From: Xanthobacter sp. NM-59
GTDB taxonomy: Bacteria; Pseudomonadota; Alphaproteobacteria; Rhizobiales; Xanthobacteraceae
Assembly: GCF_021401125.1 (NCBI RefSeq)
Contig: NZ_JACBFQ010000003.1
Coordinates: 357,780 to 421,779 of the forward strand
DNA: 64,000 nucleotides
Direction of reading: 5' to 3'
Part shown: positions 46,009 through 54,489 of the stretch, piece after piece
How positions within the stretch are numbered: position 1 is the stretch's first letter
Layout of the letters: every line of letters begins with the position of its first letter
The notes under the pieces: generated by a model
The model's input: the letters and a program-made list of their open reading frames with translations, nothing else
Told to the model about the DNA's origin: nothing
Databases searched by the model: none
Translations under genes and position numbers: made by a program

Positions 46009-47574
46009 ATGTCCATGGCCACCACAGCCGCCCCCGCTCACGGCATGGAGACAAGGCGCATGTTCGCCTTCATCTCCATGGTGTTCGGCATGTTCATGGC
46101 GATCCTGGACATCCAGATCGTCTCCGCCTCTTTGGCGGAGATCCAGGCGGGGCTTGCCGCCTCGTCGGATGAAATCTCGTGGGTGCAGACCAGCTACCTC
46201 ATCGCCGAGGTGGTGATGATCCCGCTTTCGGGCTTCCTGTCGCGGGCGCTGTCCACCCGCTGGCTGTTCGCCGCCTCCGCCGCCGGCTTCACCATCATGA
46301 GCTTCATGTGCGCGACGGCGACCTCCATCGAGCAGATGATCATCTATCGCGCGCTCCAGGGCTTTCTGGGCGGCGGCATGATCCCCACCGTCTTCGCGGC
46401 AGCCTATTCGGTCTTCCCGCGCGAGAAGCAGCCCATCGTCGCCCCCCTCATCGGCCTGGTGGCGACGCTCGCCCCCACCATCGGCCCCACGGTCGGCGGC
46501 TATCTCACCGACCTGTTCTCCTGGCACTGGCTGTTTTTGGTGAACGTGGTGCCGGGCATCTTCGTCATCATCGCCACCATTACGCTGGTGGATTTCGACG
46601 AGCCGGACTTCGCCCTTTTGGACCGGTTCGACTGGTGGGGCCTGCTGTTCATGGCCGGCTTCCTGGGCAGCCTGGAATATGTGCTGGAGGAAGGGCCCAC
46701 CAATGACTGGTTCGAGGACAACGCCATCCTTCTCTTCGCCATCGTGTGCGCAGTGTCGTCGGTGGCCTTCTTCGCGCGGGTGCTGATGGCGTCCCATCCG
46801 GTGGTGGACATCAAGGCGTTCGTGAACCGCAACTTCGCCATCGGCTCGGCCTTCAGCTTCGTGCTGGGCATCGGGCTTTATGGGCTGACCTATCTCTATC
46901 CCATCTTCCTCAGCCGGGTGCGGGGCTATTCGGCGCTGCAGATCGGCGAGACCATGTTCGTCACCGGCATCGCCATGTTCCTCACCGCGCCCATTGCCGG
47001 GCGGCTGATGACCAAGCTCGATCCTCGCGTGATGATGGGTGTGGCGTTCGCGGGCTTCGCGGTCGGCACCTGGTGGATCACCTTCATCACCAAGGACTGG
47101 GACTTCTGGGAGCTGCTGATCCCGCAGATCCTGCGCGGCACCTCCTTGATGCTGGCCATGATCCCCATCAACAACATCTCGCTGGGCACCCTGCCGCCGG
47201 ACCAGCTCAAGAATGCCTCGGGCCTGTTCAACCTCACCCGCAATCTTGGCGGCGCGGTGGGTCTCGCCCTCATCAACACGGTGATGAACCACCGCTGGGA
47301 CCTGCATCTGGCGCGCCTGCACGAGAGCGTGCAATGGGGCAGCGCCACCGCCATCGAGCGCCTGGACGGGCTCACCGCCACCTTCTCCGGCCTCGGCTCC
47401 AACGCCGCCGATGCGGCGCTGAAGCAATTGGCGCTGATCGTGCGCCAGCAGGCGCTGGTGATGGCCTTCGCCGACGTGTTCGCCCTGCTGACGGTGCTGT
47501 TCCTGGCGCTGATCCTGGCCGCGCCGCTGATGCGCCGCCCCAAGCCCGGCGGCGGCGGGGGTGGTGGCCATTGA
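46009..47574 (+). CDS. DHA2-family (EmrB/QacA-like) MFS drug exporter
   Basis: A 521-residue inner-membrane proton antiporter with fourteen predicted spans. FMAILDIQIVSASLAEIQAG at the start and the loop GGGMIPTVFAAAYSVFPREK are typical of DHA2. The C-terminus is Gly/His rich (KPGGGGGGGH). Paired with the EmrA-type protein and preceded by a TetR repressor, it forms a classical multidrug or toxic-acid export module. Substrate unknown. Confidence 0.93.
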   Translation: MSMATTAAPAHGMETRRMFAFISMVFGMFMAILDIQIVSASLAEIQAGLAASSDEISWVQTSYLIAEVVMIPLSGFLSRALSTRWLFAASAAGFTIMSFMCATATSIEQMIIYRALQGFLGGGMIPTVFAAAYSVFPREKQPIVAPLIGLVATLAPTIGPTVGGYLTDLFSWHWLFLVNVVPGIFVIIATITLVDFDEPDFALLDRFDWWGLLFMAGFLGSLEYVLEEGPTNDWFEDNAILLFAIVCAVSSVAFFARVLMASHPVVDIKAFVNRNFAIGSAFSFVLGIGLYGLTYLYPIFLSRVRGYSALQIGETMFVTGIAMFLTAPIAGRLMTKLDPRVMMGVAFAGFAVGTWWITFITKDWDFWELLIPQILRGTSLMLAMIPINNISLGTLPPDQLKNASGLFNLTRNLGGAVGLALINTVMNHRWDLHLARLHESVQWGSATAIERLDGLTATFSGLGSNAADAALKQLALIVRQQALVMAFADVFALLTVLFLALILAAPLMRRPKPGGGGGGGH

Positions 47575-47589
47575 GCGGAGCCGGCCGGC

Positions 47590-48345
47590 TCAGCCGCGCA
47601 CCTCGGCGGAGAGCAGGTCGTAATTCTCCACCACGATGCATTGGCGGCTGACGGAGATGAGGCCGCGCTTCTGGAACTTGTCGAGGGTCATGGTCACCCA
47701 TTGCCGGGTGGCGCCGACGATGGCGGCGAGCTGGTCATGGGTGAGCTTGCGCTCGATGACGAGCCGGTTGCCCTCACGCCGGCTGGACGTATCGGCGAAG
47801 ATGATGAGGAGCTGCGCCAGCCGCTCGGTGACCGAGCGGGTACCCAGCATCTGCACCAGAGCCGAATAGCATTTGCCTTTCGCCACCAGCCCCTCGATGA
47901 GGCAGATGGCGAAGCGCGGCATGGTCTCCGCCAGGCTGCGGATCTTGGCGCCGGTGAGGTAGAGCACCTCCGCGTCGTCATGTACGTCAGCCGACCAGAC
48001 ATGGCTGCCGCCGCCGAACACTTCCGGCCCGCCCACGAAATGGCCCGGCGTCCATAAAGCCAGGGTGATCTCGCGGCCGGCGGGGCTCACATAAAAGGTG
48101 CGCACCGTGCCGCTCTCGATGAGCCAGATGCCGCCATGGGTGTCGCCCTGGCGGAACAGCTGCTCCCCGGCGGCGAGCTTCCGCGGCACGCCGGCCGCGC
48201 GCAAGCGGCTGATCTCCTCCGGCGTCAGGCGCTGGAGAAAATCGGCCCCGGCATTGAGCTCGTCCGTCTCGTCGCTGAGGAAGACGGCGGAGAGGCTGGC
48301 CTCGCTGTCCTTGAGTGCGCCCATGCGGCGCTCCATGTCGCTCAC
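47590..48345 (-). CDS. Crp/Fnr-family transcriptional regulator
   Basis: A 251-residue regulator. The cyclic-nucleotide-binding-like beta roll covers about residues 40-150 (GEQLFRQGDTHGGIWLIESG). The C-terminal HTH has LTHDQLAAIVGATRQWVTMT then LDKFQKRGLISV. No N-terminal cysteine cluster of the Fnr type is present, so it is not an oxygen-sensing Fnr. The proposed GTG start at 48345 follows GAGG with five bases spacing; ATG 48336 is an alternative. It begins 7 bases after the ABC ATPase stop and is probably the last gene of that operon. Confidence 0.88.
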   Translation of the reverse strand: MSDMERRMGALKDSEASLSAVFLSDETDELNAGADFLQRLTPEEISRLRAAGVPRKLAAGEQLFRQGDTHGGIWLIESGTVRTFYVSPAGREITLALWTPGHFVGGPEVFGGGSHVWSADVHDDAEVLYLTGAKIRSLAETMPRFAICLIEGLVAKGKCYSALVQMLGTRSVTERLAQLLIIFADTSSRREGNRLVIERKLTHDQLAAIVGATRQWVTMTLDKFQKRGLISVSRQCIVVENYDLLSAEVRG

Positions 48346-48352
48346 CGTTCCC

Positions 48353-49204
48353 TCACTGGCTCTGCTGCGCGAATGCCTTGAGGCTCTCGGCGCGGATATG
48401 CTCATGGCAGGCGCGCTTCAGCTCCATGAAGGCGTCCGTGGTCGCCATCTCGGAGTCGCGCGGGCGCGGCAGGGTCACCTTGAGGTCGGCGATCACCGAG
48501 CCGGGGCTGGCGCTCATGATGACGATGCGGTCGGCGAGGAAAATGGCCTCGTCCACGTCGTGGGTCACGAACACCACGGTGATGCCGAAGGCGCTCCACA
48601 TCTCCAGCAGGCTTTCCTGCATCATCAGGCGGGTCTGGGCGTCGAGGGCGCCGAACGGCTCGTCCATCAAAAGCACGCTGGGCGAGTTGGCCAGCGCCCG
48701 GGCGATGCCCACGCGCTGCTGCATGCCGCCCGAAAGCTCGGCGGGATAGGCGTTCGCGAACTTGGCGAGGCCCACCATTTCCAGGAAGGTGGAGCCGATG
48801 GTCTCCAGCTCCCGCGCCGGGCGCCCGGCCACCTTGGGGCCGAACACGATGTTCTCGCGAATGGTCTTCCAGGGAAACAGCGAATATTGCTGGAACACCA
48901 TGCCCCGCTCGGGTCCCGGCCCGCGCACGGGCACGTCATCCACGATCACCTCGCCGGTGGAGGGGCGCACATAGCCGGCGATGGACGACAGCAGGGTGGA
49001 CTTGCCGCAGCCCGACGGGCCGAGAATGCACACGAACTCGCCCGGCTTGATGTCGAGGCTCGTTTCCATCACGGCCGTATGGGCCTTGCGCCCGCTGCCG
49101 AAGGTGATGGCCACCCCATCCACGCGGATATGACCCCGCCCCGCGCTGGACCGCCGGCCGCCGAGCGCCGTGAGGCGCTCGCTGAAGGACACCACTTCTT
49201 CCAT
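48353..49204 (-). CDS. ABC transporter ATPase, nitrate/sulfonate/taurine type
   Basis: A 283-residue ATPase of the TauB/SsuB/NrtD group. Walker A is GPSGCGKST at residues 62-70, then FQQYSLFPWKTIRENI (Q-loop), the signature LSGGMQQRVGIARAL, and Walker B VLLMDEPFGALDAQTR. THDVDEAIFLAD is the switch His. The ATG at 49204 was chosen; upstream frame is antisense-like to the permease. It supplies energy to the permease encoded just upstream. Confidence 0.93.
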   Translation of the reverse strand: MEEVVSFSERLTALGGRRSSAGRGHIRVDGVAITFGSGRKAHTAVMETSLDIKPGEFVCILGPSGCGKSTLLSSIAGYVRPSTGEVIVDDVPVRGPGPERGMVFQQYSLFPWKTIRENIVFGPKVAGRPARELETIGSTFLEMVGLAKFANAYPAELSGGMQQRVGIARALANSPSVLLMDEPFGALDAQTRLMMQESLLEMWSAFGITVVFVTHDVDEAIFLADRIVIMSASPGSVIADLKVTLPRPRDSEMATTDAFMELKRACHEHIRAESLKAFAQQSQ

Positions 49205-49226
49205 GGTCCTGGCTCCGAATTGCGTT

Positions 49227-49256
49227 GCTGAAGCGTTTTCGAGCGAATCCAGAGCG
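49227..49256 (+). repeat. Truncated copy of the dispersed repeat
   Basis: AAGCGTTTTCGAGCGAATCC between the permease stop and the ATPase start matches one arm of the dispersed palindromic repeat; the other arm is missing. Confidence 0.45.
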
Positions 49257-49257
49257 C

Positions 49258-50220
49258 TCAGCGCGCCCGGCGCTGCCACTTGAGGAACGGCCGCGCGGCC
49301 AGGCGCACGAAGGCGGTGGAGGCCGTGCCGAGGGCGCCGGTCACCAGCATGCCGACGATGATGTCCGGATAGTCCACCAGCGAATAAGCGTTCCAGGTGA
49401 AGTAGCCGATGCCGTACTGGCCGGAGATGATCTCGCCCGCCAGCAGCGAGAACCAGCTCACCCCCATGCCCACCGCAAGGCCGGTGACGATGTTGGGCAG
49501 GGCCGCCGGCAGGATGACGTTCCAGAAGATCTGGAAGCGCGAGGCGCCCAGCGACTTGGCGGCGCGGATCAGCACCGCCGGGGTCTGCTCCACCCCCTGC
49601 ATGGTGTTGATCACGATGGGGAAAAGCGCGCCCAGGAAGGTGATGAAGGCGATCGAGGCCTCGTCCGTGGGCCACATGAGGATGGCGAGGGGAATCCAGG
49701 CCACGGCCGGAATGGGGCGCATGATCTCGATATAGGGCGCGAACAGCGCCGCTCCGAACTTGGAACGCCCCATCAGCGTGCCCAGCGCGATGCCCACCAC
49801 CGCCGCGGTGAGGAAACCGGCGGCGATGCGCAGCACCGACACCTCGATGTGCACATAGAAGACCGGGTCGAACACATGCTTGGCGAAGGCCGCGAACACG
49901 AGGCCCGGGCGCGGCACGTTCGAGAAATTGATGAAGAAGTCGACCTTGTTGACGCTCATCACGTGCCACAGGCCGATGCCGATGGCGAGGCCGATGGTGC
50001 CCACCACCAGCCCATAGGCCTTGGCCTGGAACCAGGCCACCAGCGCATTCACCCCCGCGCGCGCAAAACCCACGCTGGGCGGCTGGCCGTTGCCCTTGAT
50101 GTCCCGGGCCCCCTGCCCCGCGACAGCCGCGCGGGGCGCGGCCGCGGCCATCGGGGCCGGTTCCATGGCGGCTCCCGCCGGAACGGCATAGGCCACCTTG
50201 TGTTTCAACGCCTCTTGCAT
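49258..50220 (-). CDS. ABC transporter permease, TauC/SsuC type
   Basis: A 320-residue inner-membrane protein with an N-terminal cytoplasmic extension of about 60 residues and then six or seven spans. The ATPase-contact loop EQTPAVLIRAAKSLGASRFQ (about 220-240) and IWNVILPAALPNIVTGL are diagnostic of the family. The gene lies between the binding-protein and ATPase genes with spacings of 88 and 53 bases. Substrate is set by the binding protein and is unknown. Confidence 0.92.
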   Translation of the reverse strand: MQEALKHKVAYAVPAGAAMEPAPMAAAAPRAAVAGQGARDIKGNGQPPSVGFARAGVNALVAWFQAKAYGLVVGTIGLAIGIGLWHVMSVNKVDFFINFSNVPRPGLVFAAFAKHVFDPVFYVHIEVSVLRIAAGFLTAAVVGIALGTLMGRSKFGAALFAPYIEIMRPIPAVAWIPLAILMWPTDEASIAFITFLGALFPIVINTMQGVEQTPAVLIRAAKSLGASRFQIFWNVILPAALPNIVTGLAVGMGVSWFSLLAGEIISGQYGIGYFTWNAYSLVDYPDIIVGMLVTGALGTASTAFVRLAARPFLKWQRRAR

Positions 50221-50308
50221 GGAACGACGAGTCCTGAAGCAGAATTTGCGGGCAAAGGTTCAAGAACGGGCATGGGAGAGCGGCGCGAAGCTCGCGCCGC
50301 TCCGCCCC

Positions 50309-51661
50309 TCACGAGGCGATGGTTTCCCAGCCGACCACCTTGCCGCCGGAGCTCTTGGCGAAGGCCTCGGCCTCGCCCTTCTTCATGAAGGCGACGAGGG
50401 CACCGTCCTTGCCTTCCACGAAGAAGGCGACCTTGCCGAACAGCTTGAGGCCGGTGGCCTGGTCATAGACATAGGTGGCGAGCACGCTCTTGCCGTCGCC
50501 CTTGGCCTTCCTGGCTGCCTCGGTCATGGCCTTGATGCTGTCGAACTTGGTGACGCCGGCACCGTCGACCCACATTTCAGCGGGCTTCAGGCCGGGCGCG
50601 CCGGGCTTGGAGGACACCACCTCCTTCACCGCCGCATCATAATCCTTGCCGCGCGCCTTGAAGGCGGCCTTCACGAAGGTGGGGTCCACCCAGCGGTCGA
50701 AGTCGAGCGGCGAGAGGTTGGTCTCCTTGGCCAGCAGCGCGTGGTCATACTTCAGCGCCTTGACCCACTCGGGCTTGATGGAGGCCTCGAACGTGGAGAT
50801 GCCACCGGGGCTGAAATAGAGGTAGAGCACCTCCTTCTCGATGCCGGTCCATTCGGACACCTTGGTGGCGGCCTCCACCGGGTCCTTGGCGATCCAGTCC
50901 TGCGCCTCCATGGCGGCCTCGATATAGGCCTGGACCAGCTCGGGATACTTGTCCGCGAACGACTTGAGCACCACGGTGCCGTGGAAGGTGGGAATGTCCG
51001 CCTCGCTGCCGTCGTAGATCTTGCGGCCGGTGCCGCGGAACTCCATCACCTCCGACCAGGGGCAGAAGTCCGCATGGGCGTCCACCTTGTCCTGGGCGAT
51101 GGCGGCGACCCCCACCGGCGGCGACTGGTTCTGGATCTTCACCTCGTCGAACATCTTGGCGTCGCGCAGGGCCTTCAGGGTCATGCCCCAGGCGGCGCTG
51201 CCCACCGGCACCGAGATGGTCTTGCCCTTGAGCTGCTCCAGGGAAAACACATCCGACTTCACCGGAACCACGATGCCGTTGCCCGTGCCCTTCAGATTGT
51301 AGCCGGTGACGGCGATGAAACGGGTTTCCGCATTGCCGCCGGCCTGAAACTTGGCGCCGTTCACGATCAGCGGATAGTCGCCCATCACGCCGAAGGCGAG
51401 CTTGCCGGCCAGCATCTGATTGGTGATGGGCGGACCGGACGTGTAGTCCTGATAGACAACCTTGTAAGTTGCATCCTTGTACTTGCCGTCATGGGGCAAG
51501 TGCTTTTCGAGAAGACCCAGCTTCTCCAGGATGATGCCGCCAGGAACGGTGTTGGTCACGGTGCTCTGATGGCCGATGCCGATCTCGATCGTCTCGGCGA
51601 AACCGGGCGCGCTCATGAGCGCCGAAAGGGCTACACCGAAGAGCATCGAATGATGTCGCAT
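50309..51661 (-). CDS. ABC substrate-binding protein (TauA/SsuA/NrtA-like) with a NosL-like C-terminal domain
   Basis: A 450-residue periplasmic protein with a signal peptide cut near residue 22 (SAPGFA). Residues 25-350 form a type II binding protein (GGIILEKLGLLEKHLP, YTSGPPITNQMLAGKLAFGV, ADFCPWSEVMEF). An extra domain of about 85 residues begins near 365 (FDSIKAMTEAARKA, ATYVYDQATGLKL, GEAEAFAKSSGGKVVGWETI). In my reading it matches the NosL copper-protein fold, although the PM/Met region seems missing. The ATG at 51661 fits the signal; the upstream frame was rejected. It is larger than the usual 320-350 residues of this family because of the extra domain. Confidence 0.85.
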   Translation of the reverse strand: MRHHSMLFGVALSALMSAPGFAETIEIGIGHQSTVTNTVPGGIILEKLGLLEKHLPHDGKYKDATYKVVYQDYTSGPPITNQMLAGKLAFGVMGDYPLIVNGAKFQAGGNAETRFIAVTGYNLKGTGNGIVVPVKSDVFSLEQLKGKTISVPVGSAAWGMTLKALRDAKMFDEVKIQNQSPPVGVAAIAQDKVDAHADFCPWSEVMEFRGTGRKIYDGSEADIPTFHGTVVLKSFADKYPELVQAYIEAAMEAQDWIAKDPVEAATKVSEWTGIEKEVLYLYFSPGGISTFEASIKPEWVKALKYDHALLAKETNLSPLDFDRWVDPTFVKAAFKARGKDYDAAVKEVVSSKPGAPGLKPAEMWVDGAGVTKFDSIKAMTEAARKAKGDGKSVLATYVYDQATGLKLFGKVAFFVEGKDGALVAFMKKGEAEAFAKSSGGKVVGWETIAS

Positions 51662-52135
51662 GTCTGATCCCTCGAAAGCTGCCACTTGTCCTAAATTGCC
51701 CTTCAAGGGGCGCAACAGCCGTGCCAGAGGCCATCTGCATGCCGAGGCTGGAGCTGGAAAAGGTCCAGAAAACAAGGCGAAGCGCCTAGGCACCATGGAG
51801 TGGCCGGCGACCACTGCCCGCGATTTCATCGCTGCCCGCTGCACAAGCATGCCGCAGTTGGTGCCCGCGTGAGCAGGCCGGCTCGCGCCGCAATAATACA
51901 AGTTCGCCAAACCCCTTCCGTCCGCCGCGGGTGCTGGGCCAGCCGTGGCCCCTCAGCAGCGCCCACCCGCCACGCGGGCGAAAGGGCCAGAGCGGGGCGC
52001 CCACACGGACCAGATGCGCCAAGGCAGCAAGGCGACGCACCCGACGCCGGGATCATGGTGCGGCGCATCCTTTAATTCAATTATTTTGATAAATTTAATG
52101 CACAATATGTGCGCAAAAGAGCGCGCAGGCCGCAT
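51662..52135. other. Gene-free region upstream of the ABC transporter genes
   Basis: 474 bases between the GntR gene stop and the binding-protein start, both minus strand. The part at 52070-52112 is conspicuously A+T rich and contains the inverted repeat at 52100-52112. The promoter for the transporter must be inside this tract. No gene is supported. Confidence 0.55.
52100..52112. promoter_or_regulatory. Candidate operator upstream of the transporter operon
   Basis: GCACA-ATA-TGTGC is a perfect 13-base palindrome embedded in an A+T-rich island, next to the GntR gene's 3' end and about 440 bases upstream of the binding-protein gene. GntR or Crp/Fnr binding are both possible. Confidence 0.4.
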
Positions 52136-53233
52136 TCACCAGCGCGGGATACGCGCCTTGAAGCGGTGGTTGCCGGCCGGGGCGTAGAGATTCTCGAAAT
52201 CGATGGGCCGCCCGTCCATGGCATGGGTCAGCCGCTCGATGTGGATCACCGGCGCCCCCGCCTTCAAGGGCAGGTGGCGGCACAGGTCGTCGTCCGCCTC
52301 CATCACGCTCATGGTGATGTCAGCGAAACCAATCTCGATGTTGAGAGCCGTCTCGATCAGCTTGAAGATGTCCACCCGCTGCAAGTCGAGATCCAGCAGC
52401 ACACGGCCCACGTCCAGCGGGAAATAGCTCACATCCATGGACATGGTGATGCTGGCGGCGATGCGCAGCCGCTCGATTTTCACCACCTCCTCGCCGCGCT
52501 TGCCATTGAAGGCACGGGCCACCTGGGCGGGCGCCTCCACGATCGCCGCGCTCAGCACCTCCGAGCGGGTGGCGATGCCCAGCGGCTCCATCATCTCGCC
52601 GAAGCCCTGGAGCCGCCCAAGGTCCTGCATGGCGCTGATGGCGCGGACGAAATAGCCCTTGCCCTGGTGGGACGTGACAAGCCCGCTCTCGCGCAGCAGG
52701 TCAAGCGCCTGCCGAACGGTGATGCGGCTGACCTGGAACTGCTGAGCCAGCTCCTTCTCGCTGGGCAAGGCGGTGCCGGGGGTAAAGCGCCCCTCCAGCA
52801 CGGCGCCGAGCAGCCAGTCTTTCAGCTCGAGATATTTGGGAACCTTCGGCGCCTTGGGTGCGCCGGCTGCCTTGCCCGCGTCGCGCGCCGCCGGGACCGG
52901 GAGCGGACCAAGGGCGCCCTCCGCCTGGTGCCGCGGGTCCGCACAGGGCGGCGCGGCGGGCGCGAGTGCGACGCGCGTTCCAGGCGTCACGCGGGGAGAG
53001 GGCAGCTTCGTTCCAGCGGGCGCGATGGCGGGTCTCCCGACTTTCACCCAATAAGGGTCGTCCGCCCAACGGGGCGCGTCATCCCCTCGCGGGGCATGGG
53101 CAGTGAGGACAACATTAGCCGCCCCACGGGCCATGGCAACCCGCCCGCCGCCCGCACCGGGCGCCGGCCGCACGTCCGCGTCCACGCCGGAGCCCCGCTC
53201 ACGCGAAGGGTCCCGAGGCGGACGCGGCGTCAT
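52136..53233 (-). CDS. GntR/HutC-family regulator with a long disordered N-terminus
   Basis: A 365-residue protein. The first 133 residues are Ala/Pro/Arg rich without motifs. The winged helix then starts at KYLELKDWLLGAVLEGRFTP, with PSEKELAQQFQVSRITVRQA. The UTRA effector domain (LGRLQGFGEMMEPLGI, IERLTHAMDGRPIDFE) fills the rest. Starts further in cannot be excluded, since usual members have about 240 residues. GAGGG precedes the ATG at 53233, 11 bases after the HEAT gene stop, so it is likely the last gene of the flavoprotein operon and a good candidate regulator of both halves of the locus. Confidence 0.85.
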   Translation of the reverse strand: MTPRPPRDPSRERGSGVDADVRPAPGAGGGRVAMARGAANVVLTAHAPRGDDAPRWADDPYWVKVGRPAIAPAGTKLPSPRVTPGTRVALAPAAPPCADPRHQAEGALGPLPVPAARDAGKAAGAPKAPKVPKYLELKDWLLGAVLEGRFTPGTALPSEKELAQQFQVSRITVRQALDLLRESGLVTSHQGKGYFVRAISAMQDLGRLQGFGEMMEPLGIATRSEVLSAAIVEAPAQVARAFNGKRGEEVVKIERLRIAASITMSMDVSYFPLDVGRVLLDLDLQRVDIFKLIETALNIEIGFADITMSVMEADDDLCRHLPLKAGAPVIHIERLTHAMDGRPIDFENLYAPAGNHRFKARIPRW

Positions 53234-53244
53234 CACAGCTTCCC

Positions 53245-54198
53245 TCAGCCGATGCGCCCGAGGGCCCAGCGCACATTCTTGCGCACGTCCGGATCGGGAT
53301 CGTCCACATAGCCTTCCAGATAGGTCCGGCACGAGACATCGGCGATCTCGCCCAGGGCGGCCGCGGCCTCCTTGCGCAGATTGCTGATTTCGTCTCCCAA
53401 AGCGGCGCCGATCTGCGGCACGGCCTCCACCGCCTTGAGCAGGCCGAGGCTGCGTATGATCTTCACCCGCACCTGCCATTCCGGATCACCGATGGCGGCG
53501 AGCAAAGGCGCCACCGCGCGGGTGAAGCGGGCCTTGCCCAGGATCTCCGCCGCCACTTCCCGCACCGACCAGTCGGCATCGGCAAGAGCGCGGATGAGTG
53601 CCTCGCCCGCATGGGTCGAGCGAGAAAAGCCGAGCGCCCCCACCGCCGTGCGGCGCACGTCCGCATGGGCGTCGCGGGAACAGGCGATGAGCGCGGGCAG
53701 CGTCTCTTCCACCTTCAGATAACCGACGACGCCCAGCGCCTCCACGCGCACCCGCGGGTCGGCATCCTCCAGGGCCCGCAGGCCGAGCGGCAGCGCATCG
53801 GGACGGCGCAGCTCCTTGATGCCACGCAAGGCGGCGGCGCGCACCAGTGGATCGTCATGTGCGATGAGCGGGAAGATGGGATCGGCCGCGGCCGGATCTT
53901 TCAGCTCGGCCAGGCTGTCAGCGGAGGCGCGGGCCACCCGGTGGTCATGGTCCACCAGGCCGATCACCAGCATTTCCGCTGTCTCGCGGCCGTCGAACTC
54001 GCCGAGCGCGATGGCCGCCTGAAGCCGCACTTCCGGCACCACGTCCTTCAGGGCGGAGCCGATGAGGGCCACCGCATCCTGCTCAGCGGTGTCGGCCAGC
54101 TCCATCACCGCCACCCGGCGCACGCTGGGATCCGGATCACGGAGCTTTTCGGCAAGGTCGTCGAGGTCGCTGAACGCCTCGAAGGGCTCGAAGGTCAT
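53245..54198 (-). CDS. HEAT-repeat protein of the redox operon
   Basis: A 317-residue all-helical solenoid of roughly nine HEAT/PBS-lyase-type repeats of about 31 residues, each with a pattern such as DPSVRRVAVMELAD, VPEVRLQAAIALGE, DADVRRTAVGALGF and DPDVRKNVRWALG. No catalytic motif is visible. Such repeats bind proteins or chromophores, so an assembly or electron-transfer scaffold for the neighbouring flavoprotein is inferred. The ATG at 54198 follows GAGG with a 6-base spacer; a GTG at 54210 overlapping the previous stop is an alternative. It sits within an operon with spacings of 8 and 11 bases. Confidence 0.86.
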   Translation of the reverse strand: MTFEPFEAFSDLDDLAEKLRDPDPSVRRVAVMELADTAEQDAVALIGSALKDVVPEVRLQAAIALGEFDGRETAEMLVIGLVDHDHRVARASADSLAELKDPAAADPIFPLIAHDDPLVRAAALRGIKELRRPDALPLGLRALEDADPRVRVEALGVVGYLKVEETLPALIACSRDAHADVRRTAVGALGFSRSTHAGEALIRALADADWSVREVAAEILGKARFTRAVAPLLAAIGDPEWQVRVKIIRSLGLLKAVEAVPQIGAALGDEISNLRKEAAAALGEIADVSCRTYLEGYVDDPDPDVRKNVRWALGRIG

Positions 54199-54206
54199 GG
54201 CGCGCC

Positions 54207-54440
54207 TCACTTCAGCAGATAGGGAATGTTGACGGTGACGGCGCCGGTGGGGCAGTCCGCCTCACAGGGCATGCAGTACCAGCACTCATCGAACTTCATA
54301 TAGGCCTTGCCGGTGAGTTCGGAGATGCGTAGCACGTCGAGCGGGCACACATCGACGCACACGGTGCAACCCTTGTCGGCAATGCACTTATCCTCATCGA
54401 CGATGACCGGGACCGAGGTGGACGTATTGGCCAAAGGCAT
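54207..54440 (-). CDS. AprB-like two-cluster ferredoxin
   Basis: A 77-residue 2[4Fe-4S] protein. Cluster ligands are C19-x5-C25-x2-C28-x3-C32-P and C53-x2-C56-x2-C59-x3-C63-P. The stretch FDECWYCMPCEADCP keeps a Trp between cysteines, as in the beta subunit of adenylylsulfate reductase. It lacks the C-terminal tail of about 60 residues that wraps around AprA in that enzyme. It is encoded 49 bases after the AprA-like gene and should be its electron partner. Confidence 0.9.
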   Translation of the reverse strand: MPLANTSTSVPVIVDEDKCIADKGCTVCVDVCPLDVLRISELTGKAYMKFDECWYCMPCEADCPTGAVTVNIPYLLK

Positions 54441-54489
54441 GGGGCAGATCCTTCAATGACTTCCGTTTTTCTTACCGATGCGCCTTCGA

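Noticed and set aside
48353..50263. One 636-codon ATPase gene covering the permease region
   Set aside because: The first half is a shifted frame of the permease gene; the ATPase domain begins at the ATG at 49204.
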